Source: Streptomyces sp. ADI96-02
GTDB taxonomy: Bacteria > Actinomycetota > Actinomycetes > Streptomycetales > Streptomycetaceae
DNA length: 64,000 nt
Assembly (NCBI RefSeq): GCF_003846185.1
Contig: NZ_ML123034.1
Span: forward strand, 4,853,640-4,917,639
Direction: 5' to 3'
Shown in pieces: positions 52,227 through 60,252 of this stretch. The translations under genes and the position numbers were made by a program. The notes beneath the pieces were generated by a model, which saw only the letters and a list, made by a program, of their open reading frames with translations, was not told the origin of the DNA and did no database searches. The number at the start of each line of letters is the position of its first letter. The stretch's first letter is position 1.

Positions 52227-53660
52227 TCACTGTCGTTCAGCGGGAGGGGGATCCGGGATGTGGACGCGGCCGGCGATGGAGTGAAGGGTTTGGTAGTGCC
52301 GGAGTGGGGGCTCGTTCACCGAGAGGTAGGCGCTTTCGGCTTCGAAACGCTGGCCGGGGCCGTCGTCCGGTCCCGCGAGGAACAGCGGGCCGCTTGCCAG
52401 GGGGGCTTCGAGGGCGAGTCGGGCGTCGGCGGTCAGGATCCGGTAATAGGAGTACCTGACCCAGGTGTCGGCCGGTTCGTAGCCTTCGTCGTCCGTGACG
52501 AGCTGGATCGTGAAGCGCTGGCTGTTCCCTTCGTGCGCTTCGGCCTGGACGATGCGGGCGTCGGCGCCTTCGCCGGTCACTTCCCACGCCATGCCGGTGT
52601 GGCGCACGAAGATCCGGTGCAGTCCGTCCGGGGTGGCTTCCAGAGCGAATCCCGAGAACTCGACCGTGTCGTCGCGGCCCACGATGACGGGGCTGCCCGA
52701 TCCTTCGAAGGACTGCCGGGCGCGTGAGCCGTCCTGGGGGTAGCCGATCGCCGTGATGTCCTCCCGCAGGTCGTCCAGGCCGATGAAGGGGTTCAGCGTC
52801 CGGACCACCTGCTCGGTCAGCGGCCGTAGAGCGATGACATGACGGACGGCTTCCGGCCGGGTCATCCCCGTCTTGCGCCAGGGCACTTCGTCACATTCCT
52901 TGTCCCGCACGGTTTCCGATCCGTGTGTGAGCTGGTCCGGCGACGGACTGACCAGATCCGCCAGCAGCGACCAGGGCGGCAGGCGCTCCAGCTCGACCGG
53001 CTCCCGCTTCTCGTTCCTTTCGGGGAACTCGAAATCGGCCGGCGTGTCGAGCACGTGCCAGGAGGGTTCACCGGCGGAGCGCCACAGGGCGAACGTATAG
53101 GGCACCCAGTCATCCTGGTCGTCATCGTCGGCGTCGGACTCCGGCTCGGCCCAGTTGACCCAGTTACGGGCAGGATTGCCGCGGATGCAGGACCGCAGTG
53201 CCTCGGGGACCTGTTCCACCACCAGCCGCCACAGATGACTGGGCGGGACGAGGGCCCCCTCATCCCTGTCCCATCCCATGACGAACATCCCCTCCGGGTG
53301 GAAGTGCACATCCAGCCCACGGAACCCGTCGTCACTGGTCAGCACGCGGCACGGGTGCCCCTCCTCCGGCCCCGTCAGCGTGTAGCCACCCCAACCACCC
53401 CATTCCTCTATCTCGTACCTGGTCTCACAGACCGCGTCGACCATCGCCAATGCCCGAGCCCGGTCGAGCAGAGCCGACCTCTCGCCTTCCCCCTGCACAC
53501 CCCTGGTCTCGTTCACCCGTCCAGACAACCAGACGCCACTGACAAGCCCGCCCGCCGATCCGGCCGCATCCGGCACGCCGCCGGGTGTGGCCACTTCCGT
53601 GCCCGGTACTTGGAGCGCCGCTCGAAAGGAGGCCACTGCCCTTTCGTATCCGTTCCCCAT
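52227..53660 (-). CDS. Unrecognised soluble protein divergent from the urease cluster
   Basis: A 477-residue protein with no family I recognise. It has no signal peptide or membrane helix, and is rich in Trp, Asp and Glu. Segments worth noting are EIEEWGGWGGYTLTGPEEGHPCRVLTSDDGFRGLDVHFHPEGMFVMGWDRDEG, PESDADDDDQDDWVPYTFALWRSAG and, near the end, two similar beta-type stretches (VEFSGFALEATPDGLHRIFVRHTG and RFTIQLVTDDEGYEPADTWVRYSYYRI). ATG 53660 gives the shortest sensible protein; codon usage is less strictly GC-rich than in neighbours. It faces ureAB across 37 bases that contain a perfect palindrome, so the two may share control. Confidence 0.65.
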   Translation of the reverse strand: MGNGYERAVASFRAALQVPGTEVATPGGVPDAAGSAGGLVSGVWLSGRVNETRGVQGEGERSALLDRARALAMVDAVCETRYEIEEWGGWGGYTLTGPEEGHPCRVLTSDDGFRGLDVHFHPEGMFVMGWDRDEGALVPPSHLWRLVVEQVPEALRSCIRGNPARNWVNWAEPESDADDDDQDDWVPYTFALWRSAGEPSWHVLDTPADFEFPERNEKREPVELERLPPWSLLADLVSPSPDQLTHGSETVRDKECDEVPWRKTGMTRPEAVRHVIALRPLTEQVVRTLNPFIGLDDLREDITAIGYPQDGSRARQSFEGSGSPVIVGRDDTVEFSGFALEATPDGLHRIFVRHTGMAWEVTGEGADARIVQAEAHEGNSQRFTIQLVTDDEGYEPADTWVRYSYYRILTADARLALEAPLASGPLFLAGPDDGPGQRFEAESAYLSVNEPPLRHYQTLHSIAGRVHIPDPPPAERQ

Positions 53661-53663
53661 GCC

Positions 53664-53682
53664 TTTAGAGTGGCACTCTAAA
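53664..53682. promoter_or_regulatory. 19-base perfect palindrome in the urease divergent promoter
   Basis: TTTAGAGT-GGC-ACTCTAAA occupies the middle of the 37-base gap between two divergent genes and overlaps the region where both promoters must lie. The TetR-type regulator at 57409 is a natural candidate to bind it. Confidence 0.65.
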
Positions 53683-53697
53683 TAGGAGGTGAGGGGC

Positions 53698-54549
53698 GTG
53701 CGACTGACCCCGACGGAGCGCGACCGGCTGCTGCTCTTCGGCGCCGCCGAGCTGGCGCGCGCCCGCCGAGCCCGGGGCCTCAGGCTCAACGTCCCCGAGG
53801 CGACCGCGCTGATCGCGGACACCGTCTGCGAGGCCGCCCGCGACGGGCGCAGGCTCGCCGAGGCCATCGAGGCGGCCCGTCGCGTCCTCGGACCGGACGA
53901 CGTGCTGCCCGGCGTGGCCGACATCGTGACCGAGGTCCACGTGGAGGCGGTCTTCGACGACGGGTCGCGGCTCGCCGTGGTCTCCCGGCCGCTGGGCGCC
54001 GGATCCGGCGAGGAGGGGCCCGGCGCCCTCCTGCCCGGCCCCCCGGACCCGGAGCGGGAGCCCGCGCTCCGGCTGACCGTCCGCAACACGGCGACCGTGC
54101 CCGTGAGCGTCACGTCCCACTTCCACTTCTTCGAGGCGAACCCCCGGCTCGCCTTCGACCGCGCCGCCGCCTACGGCATGCGGCTGTGCGTACCCGCCGG
54201 GTCCTCCGTCCGCTTCGGGCCCGGCGAGCACGTCGAGGTCGCACTGGAGCCGATCGGCGGCGACCGGATCGCCATCGGATTCGCCGGGCTGGTCGACGGG
54301 CCGCTGGACGCGCCCGGAGCCAGGGAGGAAGCCCTGCGCCGGGCGGCGGCCTGCGGCTACCTCGGATCGGAGAGCGCCGGAGCGGACGGCTTCGGAGCGG
54401 ACAGCCGGGGACCGGAAGGCCCGAGACCGGACAACCCGGGACCGGACAACCCGGGACCGGACAACCCGGGACCGGACAACCCGGGACCGGAAGGCCCGGG
54501 AGCGCAGGGCCCCGGCCCGGAACACCCCGGAGCGGAGGAGACGACGTGA
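53698..54549 (+). CDS. ureAB: Fused urease gamma-beta subunit with repeat tail
   Basis: A 283-residue fusion of the two small urease subunits. Residues 1-100 are UreA-like (MRLTPTERDRLLLFGAAELARARRARGLRLNVPEATALIADTV). Residues about 125-215 are UreB-like (NTATVPVSVTSHFHFFEANPRLAFDRAAAYGMRL and VRFGPGEHVEVALEPIGG). The C-terminal 60 residues are a Gly/Pro/Asp/Asn repeat tail (PDNPG units) encoded by a 15-base tandem repeat. GTG 53698 follows GGAGGTGA. Its stop overlaps the ureC start. The fusion order gamma-beta is known in other bacteria; the tail is unusual. Confidence 0.88.
   Translation: MRLTPTERDRLLLFGAAELARARRARGLRLNVPEATALIADTVCEAARDGRRLAEAIEAARRVLGPDDVLPGVADIVTEVHVEAVFDDGSRLAVVSRPLGAGSGEEGPGALLPGPPDPEREPALRLTVRNTATVPVSVTSHFHFFEANPRLAFDRAAAYGMRLCVPAGSSVRFGPGEHVEVALEPIGGDRIAIGFAGLVDGPLDAPGAREEALRRAAACGYLGSESAGADGFGADSRGPEGPRPDNPGPDNPGPDNPGPDNPGPEGPGAQGPGPEHPGAEETT
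54424..54498 (+). repeat. 15-base tandem repeat encoding PDNPG units
   Basis: Four nearly identical copies of GGACCGGACAACCCG (54424-54483) and a fifth diverged copy lie in frame at the end of ureAB. They encode Gly-Pro-Asp-Asn-Pro repeats. Confidence 0.85.
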
Positions 54550-56231
54550 TGGACCCCCACGCCTACGCGGCCACCCACGGCCCGCGCGCCGGGGACCGGG
54601 TCAGGCTCGGTGACTCCGGGCTGACGGTCCGGGTCGAGTCGGACGCCCAGAAGCCGGGGGAAGAGTTCCTCGCCGGCTTCGGCAAGACGGCTCGCGACGG
54701 ACTGCACCTCAAGGCCGCCGCCGTCCGCGACACCTGTGACGTGGTGATCAGCAACGTCCTGGTCATCGACGCCGTCCTGGGCGTCCGCAAGGTCTCCATC
54801 GGCATCCGCGAGGGCCGCATCCACGCCATCGGCCGCGCCGGGAACCCGGACACGCTGGACGGGGTCGACGTCGTCACCGGCACCGGGACGACGATCGTCT
54901 CCGGCGAGGGGATGATCGCCACGGCGGGCGCCGTCGACCCGCACGTCCACCTGCTCTCGCCCCGCATCATGGAGGCGTCGCTCGCCTCGGGCGTCACCAC
55001 GATCATCGGCCAGGAGTTCGGCCCGGTCTGGGGCGTCGGCGTCAACTCGCCCTGGGCGCTGCGCCACGCCTTCAACGCCTTCGACGCCTGGCCGGTCAAC
55101 ATCGGCTTCCTGGGCCGGGGCTCCTCCTCGCACGAGGCGCCGCTGATCGAGGCGCTGGCCGAAGGCGGCGCGTGCGGGTTCAAGGTGCACGAGGACATGG
55201 GCGCGCACACCCGCGCCCTCGACACCGCGCTGCGCGTCGCCGAGGAGTACGACGTCCAGGTCGCCCTGCACAGCGACGGGCTGAACGAGTGCCTCTCCGT
55301 CGAGGACACCCTGCGCGTCCTGGAGGGCCGGACGATCCACGCGTTCCACATCGAGGGCTGCGGCGGCGGGCACGTCCCGAACGTGCTCAAGATGGCGGGC
55401 GTGCCGAACGTCATCGGTTCCTCCACCAACCCCACCCTGCCCTTCGGTCGCGACGCGGTCGCCGAGCACTACGGCATGATCGTCTCCGTCCACGACCTGA
55501 AGACGGATCTGCCGGGCGACGCCGCGATGGCCCGCGACCGCATCCGGGCGGGCACCATGGGCGCCGAGGACGTGCTGCACGACCTGGGCGCCATCGGGAT
55601 CACCTCCTCCGACGCCCAGGGCATGGGCCGGGCCGGGGAGACCGTGCGCCGGACGTTCGCGATGGCCGCGAAGATGAAGGCCGAGCTGGGCCCGACGGAG
55701 GGCGACGGCCCCGGCGACGACAACGGACGCGTCCTGCGGTACATGGCCAAGCTGACGATCAACCCGGCCATCGCACACGGCATCGCGCACGAGGTCGGCT
55801 CCATCGAGACCGGCAAGCTCGCCGACATCGTGCTCTGGCGGCCCGAGTTCTTCGGCGCGAAGCCGCAGCTCGTCCTCAAGTCCGGCTTCCCCGCGTACGG
55901 CGTCACCGGCGACCCGAACGCCGCCACCGACACCTGCGAACCACTCGTCCTCGGACCGCAGTTCGGCGGTTACGGGGCGACGCCCGCCGACATCTCCGTG
56001 GCCTTCGTCTCCGAGGCGGCCACCCAGCTCGGGGCCGACTCCCTGCCGTCGCGCCGTCGCCGCGTCGCCGTGCGCGGCACCCGCGGCATCGGTCCGGCCG
56101 ACCTGGTCCTCAACTCCCGTACCGGACAGGTCGGCGTCGACGGCGAGACCGGCCTGGTCACCCTGGACGGCGACCCGCTGCGCTCCGAGCCCGCCGACAC
56201 TGTCGCCCTGAACCGCCTCTACTTCCTCTAG
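54549..56231 (+). CDS. ureC: Urease alpha subunit, divergent
   Basis: A 560-residue nickel amidohydrolase subunit. Nickel and catalytic residues of urease are mostly present: HVH in VDPHVHLLSP, the carbamylated lysine K212 in GFKVHEDMG, His of VALHSDGLNE, His of HIEGCGGGHVPN, Asp of ITSSDAQGMGR, and Arg of RDRIRAG. The mobile flap reads SVHD with H315, where typical ureases have VCHH: the flap cysteine is Val314 and the next His is Asp316. ATG 54549 overlaps the ureAB stop; GTG 54546 is an alternative. No ureD/E/F/G maturation genes are in the window. It probably hydrolyses urea or a related ureido compound. Confidence 0.87.
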   Translation: MDPHAYAATHGPRAGDRVRLGDSGLTVRVESDAQKPGEEFLAGFGKTARDGLHLKAAAVRDTCDVVISNVLVIDAVLGVRKVSIGIREGRIHAIGRAGNPDTLDGVDVVTGTGTTIVSGEGMIATAGAVDPHVHLLSPRIMEASLASGVTTIIGQEFGPVWGVGVNSPWALRHAFNAFDAWPVNIGFLGRGSSSHEAPLIEALAEGGACGFKVHEDMGAHTRALDTALRVAEEYDVQVALHSDGLNECLSVEDTLRVLEGRTIHAFHIEGCGGGHVPNVLKMAGVPNVIGSSTNPTLPFGRDAVAEHYGMIVSVHDLKTDLPGDAAMARDRIRAGTMGAEDVLHDLGAIGITSSDAQGMGRAGETVRRTFAMAAKMKAELGPTEGDGPGDDNGRVLRYMAKLTINPAIAHGIAHEVGSIETGKLADIVLWRPEFFGAKPQLVLKSGFPAYGVTGDPNAATDTCEPLVLGPQFGGYGATPADISVAFVSEAATQLGADSLPSRRRRVAVRGTRGIGPADLVLNSRTGQVGVDGETGLVTLDGDPLRSEPADTVALNRLYFL

Positions 56232-56275
56232 GACCGGTCGTCGAAACCGCCGCCCGCCGGCAGGACCGACCTGAC

Positions 56276-56357
56276 CGAACGACACGTCCCGAACGACACG
56301 TCACGAACGACACGTCCCGAACGACACGTCCCGAACGACACGTCCCGAACGATCCGA
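56276..56357. repeat. 14-base tandem repeat between ureC and agmatine deiminase
   Basis: Five copies of CGAACGACACGTCC (the second ends in A) and a partial sixth fill most of the 144-base gap and end 18 bases before the next ATG. They are not in a coding frame. Confidence 0.85.
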
Positions 56358-56375
56358 CACCCCAGGACACCAGCC

Positions 56376-57404
56376 ATGCCCCAGCCCCCCGCCCCCTTCC
56401 GCATGCCTCCCGAATGGGCCCCGCACGAGCGCACCTGGATGGCCTGGCCCGGCCCCAACCCCACCTTCGCCACCGGAGCCGAACTCGACGAGGCCCGCCG
56501 CGCCTGGGCCGCCGTCGCCCGTGCCGTACGCCGCTTCGAACCGGTCACCATGGTCGTCGGCCCCGGCCAGGAGGAGAGCGCCGCCGCGCTCCTCGGCCCG
56601 GACGTCGAGCTGGCGGTCCGCCCGCTCGACGACGCGTGGATGCGCGACATCGGCCCCACCTTCGTCACCGACGGCCGTGAACTGGCAGCCGTGGACTGGA
56701 CGTTCAACGGCTGGGGGGCGCAGAGCTGGGCCCGCTGGGAGAACGACCGGCACATCGCCCGTTCCGTCGCCGGACTCCTCGGCGTGCCCGTGCACTCCTC
56801 GCCGCTGGTCAACGAGGGCGGCGCCCTGCACGTCGACGGCGAAGGCACCGTCCTGCTCACCGAGACCGTCCAGCTCGGCGAGGAGCGCAACCCCGGCTGG
56901 ACCCGCGAGCAGGCCGAGGCCGAGATCCACGCCCGCCTCGGCACCGAGAAGGCGATCTGGCTGCCCCGGGGCCTGACCGGCGACTACGGCCTCTACGGCA
57001 CCCTCGGCCACGTCGACATCGTCGCCGCCTTCGCCCGGCCCGGCACCGTCGTCGTCCACGTCCAGCCCGACCCGGCCCACCCCGACCACGAACCCACACG
57101 GGAGACCGCCGCCCTGCTGCGCGCCGCGACCGACGCGCGGGGCCGCCGGCTGGAGGTCGTCGAGGTGCCCGCGCCCACCGTGCTGCGGGCCGACGGCGAG
57201 TGGGTCGACTACTCCTACATCAACCACTACCTCTGCAACGGCGCGGTGATCCTCTGCGCCTTCGACGACCCGCGCGACGAGGAGGCCGCCGCGATCTTCC
57301 GGAACCTCTTCCCGGACCGCGCCGTCGTACCGGTCGACGCCCGTACGATCTTCGCGGGCGGTGGAGGCATCCACTGCGTCACCCAGCAGCAGCCGAAGGT
57401 GTGA
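56376..57404 (+). CDS. aguA: Agmatine deiminase (PAD family)
   Basis: A 342-residue guanidino-modifying enzyme that converts agmatine to N-carbamoylputrescine and ammonia. Catalytic residues are visible: Asp in WMRDIGPTFV, His in YGTLGHVDIVAAF, and the nucleophile C334 in GGGGIHCVTQQQP. The start MPPEWAPHERTWMAWPG is typical. It lies after ureC, separated by the 14-base repeats, and four bases before the TetR gene. Its product carries a ureido group, which may explain its placement beside a urease-like enzyme. Confidence 0.9.
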   Translation: MPQPPAPFRMPPEWAPHERTWMAWPGPNPTFATGAELDEARRAWAAVARAVRRFEPVTMVVGPGQEESAAALLGPDVELAVRPLDDAWMRDIGPTFVTDGRELAAVDWTFNGWGAQSWARWENDRHIARSVAGLLGVPVHSSPLVNEGGALHVDGEGTVLLTETVQLGEERNPGWTREQAEAEIHARLGTEKAIWLPRGLTGDYGLYGTLGHVDIVAAFARPGTVVVHVQPDPAHPDHEPTRETAALLRAATDARGRRLEVVEVPAPTVLRADGEWVDYSYINHYLCNGAVILCAFDDPRDEEAAAIFRNLFPDRAVVPVDARTIFAGGGGIHCVTQQQPKV

Positions 57405-57408
57405 ACCC

Positions 57409-58020
57409 ATGACATCCGCGCCCCGCCGCCGCCATCACGCGGCCCCGCCGCGCGAGGACGTCCTCGCCGCCGCGATGGCCGCCATCGCCGCCCGGGGGCT
57501 CGACGGGCTGACCATGGCGGCGCTCGGGCGGGACGTCGGCATGAGCAGCGGGCACCTGCTCTACTACTTCCGCACCAAGGACGAACTGCTCCTGCAGACC
57601 CTGGAGTGGAGCGAGAACCGGCTCGGGCTGGAACGCCGCGCTCTGCTCGCCCGGACCGGTACGGTGCGCCGACGCCTCGACGCGTACATCGCCCTCTACC
57701 TCCCCGCCGGACACCGGGACCCGCACTGGACGCTCTGGCTGGAGGTCTGGGGCCGCTCCCAGAACGCGGACGACGAGGGCCGCGCCCGCCAGGCCGCCAT
57801 CGAGGGCGCGTGGCACCGGGATCTGGTGGCCCTGGTCGCCGAGGGGATCTCGCGCGGGGAGTTCCGGGCGGTGGACGCCGACCGCTTCGCGACCCGGCTG
57901 CGGGCGCTGCTCGACGGCTTCAGCGTCCATGTGACGGTCGGCGTCCCGGGCACCGGCCGCGCCCGCGTCCTGGAGCAGACGGCGGAGTACGTCGACGAGA
58001 CCCTGGCGCCCGGCGCCTGA
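57409..58020 (+). CDS. TetR-family regulator (BetI-like)
   Basis: A 203-residue repressor-type protein. The N-terminal helix-turn-helix reads REDVLAAAMAAIAARGLDGLTMAALGRDVGMSSGHLLYYFRTKDELLLQTL. The C-terminal ligand domain has the BetI-like layout. It begins four bases after aguA and is almost certainly in the same transcript, so it may control the urease-agmatine cluster through the palindrome at 53664-53682. ATG 57409 follows GAAGGTG. Confidence 0.87.
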   Translation: MTSAPRRRHHAAPPREDVLAAAMAAIAARGLDGLTMAALGRDVGMSSGHLLYYFRTKDELLLQTLEWSENRLGLERRALLARTGTVRRRLDAYIALYLPAGHRDPHWTLWLEVWGRSQNADDEGRARQAAIEGAWHRDLVALVAEGISRGEFRAVDADRFATRLRALLDGFSVHVTVGVPGTGRARVLEQTAEYVDETLAPGA

Positions 58021-58083
58021 CACCGCTTTCCCGGCACACCGCTTTCCCGGCACACCGCTCTCCCGGCACACCGCTCCCCCGGC
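58020..58083. repeat. 16-base tandem repeat after the TetR gene
   Basis: Four copies of ACACCGCTTTCCCGGC, the last two with one or two changes, begin at the TetR stop codon. They are non-coding. Confidence 0.85.
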
Positions 58084-58204
58084 CGGGTGGAAGGCGCGGG
58101 ACCGGGCGGCGGGCGCGGGCCCGGACGGCCCGGTTGCGACGGGCGTCACGACCGCATGGTGAGACGGTGGCGTCACGGAAGCAGGGCTGTGCGAGACTGC
58201 TTCC

Positions 58205-58255
58205 GTGTCCTCGTTCGTCATGATTATTGGCAGCAGGCGCGCCGGTCCGCAGTGA
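58205..58255 (+). CDS. cimA leader peptide with Ile-Ile codons
   Basis: A short frame from GTG 58205 encodes MSSFVMIIGSRRAGPQ. The alternative start is ATG 58220 (MIIGSRRAGPQ). The two adjacent ATT codons, and a preceding GTC in the longer form, lie 55 bases before an intrinsic terminator and upstream of cimA. Isoleucine is the end product of the citramalate route, so stalling at Ile codons is a sensible attenuation signal. The ribosome binding site is weak for either start. Confidence 0.72.
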   Translation: MSSFVMIIGSRRAGPQ

Positions 58256-58310
58256 CCGCCCCGTACCACCCAGTGCGGCGCGGCCACCGTGCCTCGGACC
58301 CGCGCGCAGA

Positions 58311-58340
58311 CCTCTCGCACCCGCGAGGGGTTTTTTCGTT
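58311..58340 (+). terminator. cimA attenuator (intrinsic terminator)
   Basis: CCTCTCGC pairs with GCGAGGGG (one G-U) around loop ACCC, followed by six T residues, then CG and four more T. It is the only other clear T-run terminator in the window, and mirrors the one before ilvB. It ends 100 bases before the cimA start. Confidence 0.87.
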
Positions 58341-58439
58341 TTCCGGCCCGTACCCGGTCCGGGGCGAGGTGCGCGGGATCATGGGGGCAAGTGGAGCCCG
58401 ATCGTCCGGATCCACTCATCCGACAGGAGTCAGATCAGC

Positions 58440-60047
58440 ATGACCACCAAGGCCACCGCCACCGACGACAGTTTCCATGTCTTCGACACCACCCTGCGCG
58501 ACGGTGCTCAGCGTGAAGGCATCAACCTGACGGTCGCGGACAAGCTGACCATCGCCCGGCACCTGGACACCTTCGGCGTGGGGTACATCGAGGGCGGCTG
58601 GCCGGGCGCCAATCCGCGGGACACGGAGTTCTTCGCCCGCGCCCGGCAGGAGATCGCGTTCGAGAACGCCCAGCTCGTGGCGTTCGGCGCGACCCGCCGG
58701 GCCGGCGGCACGGCCGCCGAGGACCCGCAGGTCAAGGCGCTCCTGTCGTCGGGCGCCCCGGTGATCACGCTGGTCGCCAAGGCCCACGACCGCCATGTGG
58801 AACTGGCCCTGCGCACCACTCTGGACGAGAACCTGGAGATGGTCCGCGACACCGTGACCCACCTGCGCGAGCAGGGCCGCCGGGTCTTCGTGGACTGCGA
58901 GCACTTCTTCGACGGCTACCGTGCCAACGCCGCGTACGCCAAGTCCGTGGTCCGGGCGGCGTACGGGGCCGGCGCCGAGGTCGTCGTCCTGTGCGACACC
59001 AACGGCGGCATGCTCCCCGCCCAGATCCAGGCCGTCGTCTCCACGGTCATCGCCGACACCGGCGCCCGGATCGGCATCCACACCCAGGACGACACCGGCT
59101 GCGCCGTCGCCAACACGCTCGCCGCCGTGGACGCCGGGGCCACCCACGTCCAGTGCACCGCCAACGGCTACGGCGAGCGGGTCGGCAACGCCAACCTCTT
59201 CCCCGTCGTCGCCGCGCTGGAACTCAAGTACGGGATGAAGGTCCTGCCCGAGGGCGCGCTCGCCGAGATGACCCGGATCTCGCACGCCATCGCCGAGGTC
59301 GTCAACCTCACGCCCTCCACCCACCAGCCCTACGTCGGCGTCTCGGCCTTCGCCCACAAGGCCGGGCTGCACGCCTCCGCGATCAAGGTCGACCCCGATC
59401 TGTACCAGCACATCGACCCGGAGCAGGTCGGCAACACCATGCGGATGCTGGTCTCGGACATGGCCGGCCGAGCCTCCATCGAGCTGAAGGGCAAGGAGCT
59501 CGGCGTCGACCTCGGCGGCGACCGGGCTCTGGTGGGCCGGGTCGTGGCGCGGGTCAAGGAGCGCGAACTCCAGGGCTACACCTACGAGGCCGCCGACGCC
59601 TCCTTCGAGCTGCTGCTGCGCGGCGAGGTGGAGGGCCGGGCCCGGCGCTACTTCCGTACGGAGTCCTGGCGGGCCATCGTCGAGGACCGCCCCGACGGCT
59701 CGCACGCCAACGAGGCGACGGTGAAGCTGTGGGCCAAGGGCGAGCGGATCGTCGCGACGGCCGAGGGCAACGGTCCGGTCAACGCGCTCGACCGGGCCCT
59801 GCGCGTCGCCCTGGAGCGGATCTACCCGCAGCTCGCCAAGCTGGAGCTGGTCGACTACAAGGTCCGCATCCTGGAGGGCCGCACCGGCACCGAGTCCACC
59901 ACCCGGGTGCTGATCACCACGGGGGACGGAGCGGGCGACTGGGCGACGGTGGGGGTCGCGGAGAACGTCATCGCCGCGTCCTGGCAGGCGCTGGAGGACG
60001 CGTACACCTACGGGCTGCTGCGGGCGGGCGTCGAGCCCACCGAATAG
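58440..60047 (+). CDS. cimA: (R)-citramalate synthase
   Basis: A 535-residue LeuA-related enzyme that condenses pyruvate with acetyl-CoA, which opens a threonine-independent route to isoleucine. The barrel starts VFDTTLRDGAQREGINLTVADKL. The metal site is visible in IHTQDDTGCAVANTLAAVDAGATHVQCTANGYGERVGNANL. A C-terminal regulatory domain (about 400-520) binds the end product. The overall sequence is of the CimA type, longer than LeuA-like homocitrate enzymes, and lacks the typical LeuA N terminus. ATG 58440 follows AGGAGTCAGATCAGC. It is controlled by the leader peptide and attenuator described above. Confidence 0.93.
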   Translation: MTTKATATDDSFHVFDTTLRDGAQREGINLTVADKLTIARHLDTFGVGYIEGGWPGANPRDTEFFARARQEIAFENAQLVAFGATRRAGGTAAEDPQVKALLSSGAPVITLVAKAHDRHVELALRTTLDENLEMVRDTVTHLREQGRRVFVDCEHFFDGYRANAAYAKSVVRAAYGAGAEVVVLCDTNGGMLPAQIQAVVSTVIADTGARIGIHTQDDTGCAVANTLAAVDAGATHVQCTANGYGERVGNANLFPVVAALELKYGMKVLPEGALAEMTRISHAIAEVVNLTPSTHQPYVGVSAFAHKAGLHASAIKVDPDLYQHIDPEQVGNTMRMLVSDMAGRASIELKGKELGVDLGGDRALVGRVVARVKERELQGYTYEAADASFELLLRGEVEGRARRYFRTESWRAIVEDRPDGSHANEATVKLWAKGERIVATAEGNGPVNALDRALRVALERIYPQLAKLELVDYKVRILEGRTGTESTTRVLITTGDGAGDWATVGVAENVIAASWQALEDAYTYGLLRAGVEPTE

Positions 60048-60055
60048 CCCCGCCG

Positions 60056-60119
60056 CCACCGGACCGGCCCGCCGCCGGAGCCGCCCGCCACCGGACCGGC
60101 CCGCCACCGGAGCCGCCCG
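60056..60119. repeat. 16-base tandem repeat after cimA
   Basis: Four copies of a CCACCGGACCGGCCCG-type unit, alternating between two variants (a 32-base higher-order period), begin nine bases after the cimA stop codon. Confidence 0.7.
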
Positions 60120-60241
60120 CACCGGAGCCACCTCTCCCGGGCCGGCGGTCCCGGTGCGGTCTGGTGCGGGCCCGGCCCTGTACGGGGCCCGTCCGGGCCC
60201 GGCGGCTGCTGGCAGGGACGGCGCGTGCCGCCCGCCTGAAG

Positions 60242-60247
60242 TAGCGT
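60242..60247 (+). promoter_or_regulatory. Candidate -10 box TAGCGT
   Basis: TAGCGT ends five bases before ATG 60253, implying a leaderless mRNA. Confidence 0.45.
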
Positions 60248-60252
60248 GAAGT

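Noticed and set aside
54424..60119. Short tandem repeats considered as CRISPR arrays
   Set aside because: Units are directly adjacent with no unique spacers, one array is coding, and no cas genes are present.
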